Source: Zavarzinella sp. (GTDB lineage: Bacteria; Planctomycetota; Planctomycetia; Gemmatales; Gemmataceae). From it: DNA of 64,000 nucleotides. Of the stretch, positions 36,302 through 44,272 are shown piece after piece (the stretch's first letter is position 1; every line of letters starts with the position of its first letter). The stretch spans positions 1,178,001-1,242,000 of the forward strand of contig JAWKTI010000001.1 of assembly GCA_041399155.1 (NCBI GenBank), written 5' to 3'. A model generated the notes under the pieces. The model ran no database searches and was not told the origin of the DNA. It saw only the letters and a list, made by a program, of their open reading frames with translations. The position numbers and the translations under genes are program-made.

Positions 36302-37672
36302 ATGAAAAATACTGATGTCCGTATTGTCGACGTGCACTATTCTTTTGCCACCTATCTGTACCGCACACCAATCAAGTTCGGTGGGGTGGCATCAGATCGC
36401 GTTACAATTCTCGATGTTGAGTGTACCACGGAAAATCGCAGTGGGGTGCGTTCCAAAGGGTTTGGTTCGATGCCTTTGGGAAACATCTGGTCGTTTCCCA
36501 GCAAAGTGCTGTCTGCAGAACAGACACTTCAGGCAATGCAGGGATTGGTAGAAAAACTTGCCACGATCTATGCACAGCATTCAGAATATGGTCATCCTGT
36601 CGAAATCACGATGGCTTTGGAACACCAGTTTTTTGAAGTCGCACTGGCCTATTCCGTGACTCATCAATTGGCCGAACCAATTCCAAGGTTATGCACCCTG
36701 GTGTGTGCCAGCCCATTCGATGCGGCACTGCACGATGCCTATGGGAAGTGCTACCAGAAAAATTGTTTTTCTACTTATTCATCCAACTGGATGACTGCGG
36801 ACCTGGGCCAATACCTTGGGGAAGATTTTCAGGGAGAATATATTGAGCAGTATGTCACCACGAAAGCAAAGCCTCAAATGCCTCTCTACCACCTGGTAGG
36901 TGCATTAGATCCGCTGGAACAGGGCGATGTAGTGGCGCCCGTGGGCGATGGATTGCCAGAAACGCTTGCAGAATGGATTCCCAGAGATGGTTTAGCCCAC
37001 TTGAAAATTAAGCTGAATGGAGACGACCTGAACTGGGATCTCCAACGAATCGTGGCGATTGATCGCGTTGCCACGATTGCACAATCTGCACGTGGGATCT
37101 CTAGCTGGTTTTATTCGCTCGATTTTAATGAGCGGTGCGAAAATGTGGAATATTTGATTTCATTAATGGATCAACTGGTTCAAGTGGCACCGCTGGCTTA
37201 CGACAGGGTTCAGTACGTAGAACAGCCCACACGACGGGATCTGCATAACGATCGTGGCAATACTATGCACGCTGCAGCCAAGCGGAAACCGGTCGTCATT
37301 GATGAATCGTTGCTTGACCTGGAAACGCTGCTGCTGGCGCGCGAAATGGGTTATACAGGCGTCGCTTTAAAAGCCTGCAAAGGACAATCACAGTCGTTAC
37401 TGATGGCTGCAGCAGCGAAAAAATACAATATGTTTCTGTGCGTGCAGGACTTAACCTGCCCTGGAGCATCATTAATTCATTCTGCAAGCATCGCCGCCCA
37501 CATTCCGGCAGTTTCCGCAATTGAAGCGAATTCACGTCAGTTTGTGCCAGCAGCCAACAAGCCATGGCTGGAGAAATTCCCTGGGATATTTCACATTACC
37601 AGCGGCACAATGGATACCAGCGTGTTGGATGGTATAGGCCTTGGTGCGGTGCCACCAAGCCAGGTAGGTTGA
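36302..37672 (+). CDS. enolase-superfamily enzyme (mandelate racemase/muconate lactonizing type)
   Basis: 456-residue cytoplasmic protein. The C-terminal barrel has the superfamily catalytic set: K235-x-K237 (LKIKL), metal ligands D274 (LDFNE), E307 (VEQPT) and D334/E335 (IDESL), and K357 (ALKACKG). This pattern fits the muconate-lactonizing/o-succinylbenzoate synthase side of the superfamily. The N-terminal cap (about 1-190) is longer than usual. The ATG at 36302 is chosen over the upstream TTG/GTG-type start at 36221. It is 31 bases upstream of a toroid-DUF362 fusion gene. The substrate is not known. Confidence 0.82.
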   Translation: MKNTDVRIVDVHYSFATYLYRTPIKFGGVASDRVTILDVECTTENRSGVRSKGFGSMPLGNIWSFPSKVLSAEQTLQAMQGLVEKLATIYAQHSEYGHPVEITMALEHQFFEVALAYSVTHQLAEPIPRLCTLVCASPFDAALHDAYGKCYQKNCFSTYSSNWMTADLGQYLGEDFQGEYIEQYVTTKAKPQMPLYHLVGALDPLEQGDVVAPVGDGLPETLAEWIPRDGLAHLKIKLNGDDLNWDLQRIVAIDRVATIAQSARGISSWFYSLDFNERCENVEYLISLMDQLVQVAPLAYDRVQYVEQPTRRDLHNDRGNTMHAAAKRKPVVIDESLLDLETLLLAREMGYTGVALKACKGQSQSLLMAAAAKKYNMFLCVQDLTCPGASLIHSASIAAHIPAVSAIEANSRQFVPAANKPWLEKFPGIFHITSGTMDTSVLDGIGLGAVPPSQVG

Positions 37673-37703
37673 GCCAGAAGTATTAAAAATAAAGGACGAA
37701 ACG

Positions 37704-39638
37704 ATGGATAAGAACTTACCGTTGGATACGATTCGAAAAGCGGAATTGCCCACAGGTGGCTGGGGCTATATTCCCGGACAACAGATTCATTTCGAACCAA
37801 CCTGTTTTGCCACATTAGTTCTGGCAGCAGTTGGCAATGAGCAGGAAAGAGTTCATCGGGCAATTGCCGCACTGGATGCGAACAGCGATGGGAAAGGCAC
37901 TTACCTTCTACAACGTGGCCGACCCGCAGCTACTTGGCCTACGTCGCTGGTGCTGCTGACGAAAGCAGCATTACATTCGTCGATGGAACAGTTACTTCCA
38001 ATCATCAATCGATTGTTGTTTATCCGTGGGCAAGTCATTCCAGCGGACCCGGAAGTGGCCAGCATGATGGATATTGACCCACAGAAAGTGGGCTGGCCCT
38101 GGGCGTTAGGTACTTTTTCCTGGGCAGAACCTACCGCCTGGGCAGTGTTTGCGTTAAGAAAAGCGGGCTACGGTCAGGATCTCCGTGTTCTAGAAGGGAT
38201 ACGATTGTTGCTGGATCGAGCATTTCCGGATGGAGGTATCAATTACGGAAATCGCCAGATTCTGGGCAAAATGACCGAACCAATCCCCGGTCCCACTGCA
38301 ATGATGCTCCTGGCTTTGCAAGGCTATCAGCACCCAATGGTGGAATCGGCCTTGAAATACCTGATAGAAGCCACCAAGGGTGCGACTGACCTGGAGCACC
38401 TTGGCTGGGCCAAAATCGCATTGGATTGTTACCGGGAATTTGATTTCATTCCACAGGCACTGAATCGAATTGATGAGCAACTACGTCAGTCCTATACGCA
38501 ACAAACTGCAGATGGCCGACCTGTCAGTATCCCCAGACATGCCATTACCTGGCTGGGGCTGAATTGTGATCGGCAGAATGTATTTGAACTGACGTCGCTT
38601 GAACGGCAGGCTTATCCACTGGATAATGTCACACTGCCACCCGCAGAAAAACAGCCCCCACCGAAAATGGGTCTTGGACAACGGATCAAATCAAAGTTCC
38701 GCGGCTTTATGTTGAATGGATTAGCAGCACTGAAACAGTTGCCTGCTTGCAGTGATGTTTCGATTCAACGTGCCAACGATTACAGCGAAGATCTTACGGC
38801 AAAGCTGGTGGCACAGTTTGGCCATTTTCGCCAGCACCTTCCCTTGCAGGGGAAGCGAGTTGTACTGAAGCCAAACCTGGTAGAGTTTCGCAAAGCACAG
38901 GTGATTAACACCCACCCGAACTTTGTGCGGGCAGTCATCCAGATGTGCAAGCAGGAAGGTGCAGCAGAAATTATCGTGGCTGAAGGGCCGGGGCACTGGC
39001 GAAATGTGGAATTTCTGGTGGAAGAAAGTGGACTGGGTGCGGTACTGCGGGAAGAAAAAGTTCGATTTGTAGACCTGAACCACGATGAACCTGTCAAGGT
39101 GGTCAACCTGGGACGTACTACTGGCCTGGAATATTTGTTTCTTACCAAAACGATACACACCGCAGATGTATTTATCTCTCTTCCCAAGTTAAAAACGCAC
39201 CATTGGGCAGGTGCAACACTGTCATTGAAGAACCTGTTTGGTACATTACCGGGCATTTGTTATGGCTGGCCGAAAAACGAACTTCATTGGCGTGGGATTG
39301 CCAACAGCATTATTGACATTGCCCTGACACAGACACCCCACATGGCCATTGTTGATGGTATTGTGGGTATGGAAGGTGATGGCCCGCTGGCAGGTGAAGC
39401 AAAGGCACTTGGTGCAATGATTATGGGTCTGGACCTGGTTGCAGTTGATGCGACCTGCTGCCGGTTGATGGGGTTACCACCGGAAAGATTGCCTTCACTG
39501 GCACTCGGAGCATTCAAAAAGCTTGGCAGAATCAAAGCCGAAGAAATTCCAATTATTGGCGAATCAATTGATTCGATGAAGCAGAACTTTGCCTGGCCAC
39601 CAAAGATAGAAGAACATCTCTTGCCTGGCATTTCCTGA
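37704..39638 (+). CDS. alpha-alpha toroid / DUF362 fusion protein
   Basis: 644 residues, no signal peptide. Residues about 10-300 are helical-hairpin toroid repeats (PTGGWGYIPG, TWPTSLVLL, SWAEPTAWAVFAL, FPDGGINYGN, PGPTAMMLLAL) like terpene cyclase/prenyltransferase subunits. Residues about 360-625 are a DUF362 domain with VVLKPNLVEFRKAQ, VAEGPGHWRN, SLPKLKTHHW and DGIVGMEGDGP. DUF362 often accompanies iron-sulfur domains, but no ferredoxin cysteines were seen here. It is co-transcribed with the enolase-like gene. Substrate and reaction are unknown. Confidence 0.85.
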   Translation: MDKNLPLDTIRKAELPTGGWGYIPGQQIHFEPTCFATLVLAAVGNEQERVHRAIAALDANSDGKGTYLLQRGRPAATWPTSLVLLTKAALHSSMEQLLPIINRLLFIRGQVIPADPEVASMMDIDPQKVGWPWALGTFSWAEPTAWAVFALRKAGYGQDLRVLEGIRLLLDRAFPDGGINYGNRQILGKMTEPIPGPTAMMLLALQGYQHPMVESALKYLIEATKGATDLEHLGWAKIALDCYREFDFIPQALNRIDEQLRQSYTQQTADGRPVSIPRHAITWLGLNCDRQNVFELTSLERQAYPLDNVTLPPAEKQPPPKMGLGQRIKSKFRGFMLNGLAALKQLPACSDVSIQRANDYSEDLTAKLVAQFGHFRQHLPLQGKRVVLKPNLVEFRKAQVINTHPNFVRAVIQMCKQEGAAEIIVAEGPGHWRNVEFLVEESGLGAVLREEKVRFVDLNHDEPVKVVNLGRTTGLEYLFLTKTIHTADVFISLPKLKTHHWAGATLSLKNLFGTLPGICYGWPKNELHWRGIANSIIDIALTQTPHMAIVDGIVGMEGDGPLAGEAKALGAMIMGLDLVAVDATCCRLMGLPPERLPSLALGAFKKLGRIKAEEIPIIGESIDSMKQNFAWPPKIEEHLLPGIS

Positions 39639-39690
39639 ACTAACCGTTTACAATGGTGCGGTTACTTACAACCTTGGGAGTACCACATTC

Positions 39691-41985
39691 ATGGAACTAC
39701 AAGAAACAAACAGCCTTTATTCGATCTCAGGCAGGTCAGTTCACCGATCCATCAACCAATGGCGTTGGTGCGGTCGATTGATTACACTCACTCTGCTACT
39801 GGTGATCCTGGTTCAGTTTACCCCCACTGTACGCCCACAGATGAAAGGGAAAGAGACCGCCAAGAAAGAAATTGTGACCACTTCCGTGAACGGGATTTTT
39901 CCTGCCAGCGTAAAATCCGGTTCGGTGGTGAAAGCGGAAATTGGTGGTTCTCGATTGGATGGTGCCACCGGCTTCTGGTGCGAACATCCTGGAATTACGG
40001 CCAAAATACTGCCAGAAGCTGCATCTACCACCACGGTAAAAGCGGAAATCAATGTTGCCGCTAATGTTCCCAGTGGGTTGTATGAATGGCGATTGTTTGC
40101 CGAGCGTGGTGCCAGTGCCCCACGTTTTTTGGCTGTGGGGAACGTGGAAGAAGCACTGGAGGTAGAACCGAACGATGCTCTTGACAAAGCAAACCCCATC
40201 CCACTGGAAGGTGGTGTCAACGGAAATGTGAATGATTCCAAGGATGTGGATACATATCAATTTACCGCAAAGAAAGGGGATCGACAGTTTGTGATGCTGC
40301 AATCCCGAATTTTCGGCGTAGCAGATGTGATGGCAGTCGCAGTGATTGATAAAGATGGTAAGCCGTTGTCACTTGGCACAACCTATTACCGTGGCGATCC
40401 TTACGCCGATTTCACCGCAGCTGCAGATGGCACGTACTACGCCCAGGTATGGACACTAGGTGCGGGTGAAAAAGCTGGCAGAAATTACCGAATTACAGTA
40501 ACTAAAAAAGCCATTATTGATTATGTTTATCCCGCAGGTGGCCAGCGTGGCAAACAAACAGACCTGGAAGTAGGATTAAAAAATCCCGCAGCAGCGAACA
40601 CTGCCGACACCGCTATCTCAGTGGTTCGCCAACCCTGGCAGGTACCTGCTCAATCAGAAAAGATCGTCGCATTTCGTCTGGATCAACCCGCAACCGTGGG
40701 AAATGCAACGTTATTCGCCAGTGACCTGCCGAACATCAACGAAAATGAACCAAATGATACCGCCGCTGAAGCAATGCCGATTACCGTTCCCACAGTATTG
40801 CATGGAAGATTTCCAAGCCGAGGCGATGTCGATTACTTCCGCTTTCAGGCAGAAAAAGATAAGAAGTTGATCATCGAAAGCAACTGTCGTGCATTGGGAA
40901 GTAAAGGGGATCTTGTTCTGGCTGTGCAGGACAAAGCAGGCAAGATTCTGGCACAAAATCCAGACAATCTGGCAGATCGCACCGACCCAGTGGTGGAATT
41001 TGTCCCACCGGAAAGTGGGGAATATATTCTGAAAGTAAGTGATTTAATACCACGTCGATGCAATTCGCCAAAGTTTCAATACCGATTGGTCATTCGTCCC
41101 CCAATGCCCGATTTCAGCCTGACTGTGGAAAGCCCCACACTCTTTTCCAAGCCTGGAGAAGGTGGGATCCTTGTCAGCATTCAACGTCAGGACAGTTTCG
41201 AAAGTCCCGTTGCAATATCGATTACAGGATTGCCCAACGACATCACTGTAACTCCAGGTATGATCAATCCCGGCGAAAACAGTGTTTTCGTTTCACTCAA
41301 AATCCCTGAAAGTCGAAATAACCAGCACTTTCCCATTCAGGTGCGAGGTAAGGCCACTGTGGGCATGAAAGAAGTGGTGCGTACTGCTTCTGTTCGAGTT
41401 CGACTGATTGAAGATGACCCCACTGATGCTGGATTTGTTACTGAAAACCTGGCACTTTCAGTAACTACGCGCGACCTTGGCCCACCACCACCTCCTTTAG
41501 GTGTGGGAACCATTGCTGCCAGCTCTGATGGTTGGCGATATATCGACGCAGCTGAGGTAAAAGGAACCGATTGGATGAAACTTGATTTTAAGGACAATAA
41601 CTGGAAGGCTGCCAAAGCACCCCTGGGCTATGGAGAAGATGCGATTGCTGCAAAGAAAGGCACCAACATAACCATTACGGGCAAGCCATTCTTTATCCGA
41701 AGAACATTTGAGCTGGATGATAAAATCTTAAAACCGGGAGTTAAATTTGAACTGAAGGTTGCTTCTGATAATTCGGCAGTGGTATGGATCAATGGCAAGA
41801 AAGTCGATGAAGACAACGAAGATCACGAACCGGAATACTGGAACCGCACGGTCAATGTGCCTGAAAATGTGTTTGTAAAAGGAAAAAACATTATCGCCGT
41901 GCAGATTAACAATACCGATGGTTCAAGCGACGCATTTTTTGATGCACAGTTAGATGCATTGGTACCTGCGATTCCAAAGAAATAA
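39691..41985 (+). CDS. exported PPC-domain protein with C-terminal carbohydrate-binding-like domain
   Basis: 764 residues. An N-terminal hydrophobic segment (LITLTLLLVILVQFTPTV, about 30-48) serves as signal or anchor. Two prepeptidase C-terminal (PPC) beta-sandwich domains follow, each marked by EPND (EVEPNDALDKA and NENEPNDTAAEA, around 155 and 350) and DVDTYQF / DVDYFRF. The last 150 residues form a galactose-binding-like domain (DNNWKAAKAPLGYGED; SDNSAVVWINGKKV). No protease domain is present, so it probably binds at the surface or in the periplasm. Confidence 0.85.
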   Translation: MELQETNSLYSISGRSVHRSINQWRWCGRLITLTLLLVILVQFTPTVRPQMKGKETAKKEIVTTSVNGIFPASVKSGSVVKAEIGGSRLDGATGFWCEHPGITAKILPEAASTTTVKAEINVAANVPSGLYEWRLFAERGASAPRFLAVGNVEEALEVEPNDALDKANPIPLEGGVNGNVNDSKDVDTYQFTAKKGDRQFVMLQSRIFGVADVMAVAVIDKDGKPLSLGTTYYRGDPYADFTAAADGTYYAQVWTLGAGEKAGRNYRITVTKKAIIDYVYPAGGQRGKQTDLEVGLKNPAAANTADTAISVVRQPWQVPAQSEKIVAFRLDQPATVGNATLFASDLPNINENEPNDTAAEAMPITVPTVLHGRFPSRGDVDYFRFQAEKDKKLIIESNCRALGSKGDLVLAVQDKAGKILAQNPDNLADRTDPVVEFVPPESGEYILKVSDLIPRRCNSPKFQYRLVIRPPMPDFSLTVESPTLFSKPGEGGILVSIQRQDSFESPVAISITGLPNDITVTPGMINPGENSVFVSLKIPESRNNQHFPIQVRGKATVGMKEVVRTASVRVRLIEDDPTDAGFVTENLALSVTTRDLGPPPPPLGVGTIAASSDGWRYIDAAEVKGTDWMKLDFKDNNWKAAKAPLGYGEDAIAAKKGTNITITGKPFFIRRTFELDDKILKPGVKFELKVASDNSAVVWINGKKVDEDNEDHEPEYWNRTVNVPENVFVKGKNIIAVQINNTDGSSDAFFDAQLDALVPAIPKK

Positions 41986-42102
41986 AAACACTACCTGTTG
42001 ATCAGAAATTGGGTACAGATTACGATTTTTTGATTTTGTTACCCAAGTTTTGCAGGATAACAAGTAATTACTGGGTTTCCGTTTCTTGCAGCGATTATTA
42101 AT

Positions 42103-42125
42103 ACTCCATCGATTAAGAGTGGAGT
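42103..42125 (+). promoter_or_regulatory. hairpin overlapping the ribosome-binding site of the SRPBCC gene
   Basis: ACTCCA (42103-42108) pairs with TGGAGT (42120-42125), and GGAG within the second arm is the likely ribosome-binding site for the ATG at 42132. Folding would hide that site, so it could lower or regulate translation. A separate TTGGGTA/TACCCAA repeat (42009-42015/42040-42046) precedes it and may be a terminator of the upstream gene. Confidence 0.3.
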
Positions 42126-42131
42126 GTGAGA

Positions 42132-43037
42132 ATGTTGCAAGTTGAAGAGTTGCCCACCACAGTGATACCGAAATGGGCCAGACGAACTCTGCAATTTGCA
42201 GGTGTTTACAATCTGGTTTGGGGGGCTTTTACGGTCCTTTTTCCACATTTCTTCTTTGATGTTGCGGGTGCTGAAAGGATGCGTTACCCACAAATCTGGC
42301 AGTGCGTGGGCATGATCGTCGGTGTGTATGGGATCGGCTATCTGATTGCTGCAGGCAATCCTTTTCGGCACTGGCCAATCGTGTTGGTGGGATTGCTTGG
42401 GAAGATATTCGGCCCGATTGGCTTTGCCTTTTCAATATTTCAGGGTGGTTTTCCTGTCGAATTCGGACTAAACATCATCACCAACGATCTCATCTGGTGG
42501 ATTCCCTTTAGTCTGATTATTTGGAAAGCAGCCTGGGCAACCCCTCCCGACCCAGCATCCATTCGAAAGTTTGTCTGGGAAAGTCCCATGCCCGGGACAC
42601 GTGAACAGTTATTTGAACTGCATCAGCCAGAAATGCTGGCCAACTTGATCCCACCCTGGGAAAAAGTGAAGGTGGTTTCCGCACCCGCATCGCTCTTGCC
42701 GGGTTCTACAGCAATCCTGGAGCAAAAGATAGGTCCCTTCCGCCTGCGCTGGGTTGCAGAACATATCAGTTATGATCCACCGCACGAATTTGTGGATCAG
42801 CAGGTAACAGGTCCGTTTGCTTACTGGCATCATCGTCACCGAATGATTGAGTTGAGCAGATCCGAAAGCATTCTGAGAGATGAAGTAACTTATGCGTTGC
42901 CACTGGGCCAATTGAGTGATTTTCTTTTTGGCTGGCTCGTGCGAAGAAAAATGGCTGCGATGTTTCGTTATCGCCATGAACAAACCCGACTTTCGTTGTT
43001 GCGAAACAGTGAACAAGCTGAAAACAAGGAATCTTAA
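42132..43037 (+). CDS. membrane protein with C-terminal SRPBCC domain
   Basis: 301 residues. Four hydrophobic helices lie in the first 140 residues, followed by a SRPBCC (START-like) ligand-binding domain from about 150 with the characteristic HISYDPPHEFVDQQVTGPF-type strand (shortened) and FAYWHHRHRM. The usual separate cyclase/dehydrase-like domain is here fused to a DoxX-like membrane segment. The ATG at 42132 fits the GGAG site better than the GTG at 42126. A second membrane-protein gene follows after seven bases. Confidence 0.8.
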   Translation: MLQVEELPTTVIPKWARRTLQFAGVYNLVWGAFTVLFPHFFFDVAGAERMRYPQIWQCVGMIVGVYGIGYLIAAGNPFRHWPIVLVGLLGKIFGPIGFAFSIFQGGFPVEFGLNIITNDLIWWIPFSLIIWKAAWATPPDPASIRKFVWESPMPGTREQLFELHQPEMLANLIPPWEKVKVVSAPASLLPGSTAILEQKIGPFRLRWVAEHISYDPPHEFVDQQVTGPFAYWHHRHRMIELSRSESILRDEVTYALPLGQLSDFLFGWLVRRKMAAMFRYRHEQTRLSLLRNSEQAENKES

Positions 43038-43043
43038 ATTCAA

Positions 43044-43496
43044 ATGACTTTCGGAATACTGGCATTAATCACTGCAGCAGCCACCTGGATGATGGCAGGG
43101 GTAATCTGGTTTGTCCAGTTGGTACATTACCCGTTGTTTCGGATGATCGAACCAGGCAGATTTCCAATTTTTGAAGAACAGCACCAACAACGCACCACAT
43201 GGTTGGTAGCACCTCTCATGCTGGCTGAAGCCGTGGGGTCGATTTCGCTCTTATTTGTTCAACAGAAAATGCTCACTCGAAGCCTTTTGATGGCAGCCCT
43301 GTTGACACTTTTCCTGATTTGGAGTGCGACGTTTTTTGTCCAGATCCCTCTTCATGAACGGTTAAGGAAACACTGGTCTGAGAAGGATCATTGGCGATTA
43401 TTACGCACTAATTGGGTGCGAACCATAGGCTGGACAATCCGGGCAGGAATCATGCTGGCTATTGTTTTGATTTGGGTTGCGAGTCAGATTAGATGA
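43044..43496 (+). CDS. small four-helix membrane protein
   Basis: 150 residues with four hydrophobic helices (about 4-25, 53-70, 78-98, 128-147). Polar features include IPLHERLRKHW and the histidine in LVHYPLF between helices. It lies seven bases after the SRPBCC membrane fusion gene, so they form a two-gene unit. The sequence is reminiscent of small uncharacterised membrane proteins that partner SRPBCC proteins; no function assigned. Confidence 0.7.
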   Translation: MTFGILALITAAATWMMAGVIWFVQLVHYPLFRMIEPGRFPIFEEQHQQRTTWLVAPLMLAEAVGSISLLFVQQKMLTRSLLMAALLTLFLIWSATFFVQIPLHERLRKHWSEKDHWRLLRTNWVRTIGWTIRAGIMLAIVLIWVASQIR

Positions 43497-43646
43497 TGTT
43501 ACCTCAAAAACGAACGACGGTTGCCAAAAGAAGCACTTTCGGGATACTTTGTATAGAATATCGGTGAACAGTAGAGCTGAAAACAACGTAAGAAATGCCG
43601 TAGAAAGCGGTATCTTTCAGCAGTGACACTAACCAAGAGGTCTATA

Positions 43647-44168
43647 ATGCGTATGATTTTACAAGGTGCACTAATAGTGTGCAGCCTGAGTGCTTTGGGA
43701 ATTGTTGGGTACAATTTGAGTGCGGGTGACAAAGTTGCCTCGTTGCCCACTGCCAAACAAGAAATCCCAGAGGCCAAGGAAAACTGGTTCAAACCAACGA
43801 GTATTGAAATGCCATTTGAAGAGAAAAAAGAAGAAGGCGCGGTTACCGAACTGAAAATTGAAGACCTGAAAGTGGGCGAAGGGAAAGAAGCTGAAACTGG
43901 CAAGACTGTTGTAGTCCACTACACGGGCACCTTGACCAATGGCAAGAAATTTGACAGCAGCCTCGACCGCAAATCGCCTTTCAGTTTCCCACTTGGTGCT
44001 GGCCGAGTGATCAAGGGCTGGGATCAGGGCGTGAAAGGAATGAAAGTGGGTGGCAAGCGAAAATTGACCATCCCACCGGATCTGGCTTACGGCAAAAACG
44101 GTGTTCCTGGTGCCATTCCACCAAACGCCACCTTGATTTTCGAAGTTGAATTACTCGAAGTTAAGTAA
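43647..44168 (+). CDS. FKBP-type peptidyl-prolyl isomerase, exported
   Basis: 173 residues with an N-terminal signal/anchor (MRMILQGALIVCSLSALGIVGY) and a single FKBP domain from about 85. Active-site segments are VVVHYTGTL, FDSSLDR, FPLGAGRVIKGWDQG and AYGKNGVPGAIPPNATLIFEVEL (cut here). It catalyses proline cis-trans isomerisation in the periplasm. The ATG at 43647 begins the signal, with AAGAGG upstream; the longer TTG form at 43623 is rejected. Confidence 0.93.
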   Translation: MRMILQGALIVCSLSALGIVGYNLSAGDKVASLPTAKQEIPEAKENWFKPTSIEMPFEEKKEEGAVTELKIEDLKVGEGKEAETGKTVVVHYTGTLTNGKKFDSSLDRKSPFSFPLGAGRVIKGWDQGVKGMKVGGKRKLTIPPDLAYGKNGVPGAIPPNATLIFEVELLEVK

Positions 44169-44272
44169 GCAGTTCACCGTGCAATTTGTGCAGCACTTTC
44201 TTATTCAATGCCCCCATTAACTTAGTCCTTGTCGTCAATGCAATGGGGCTTTGATCGTCCGGGTGAAATCTA

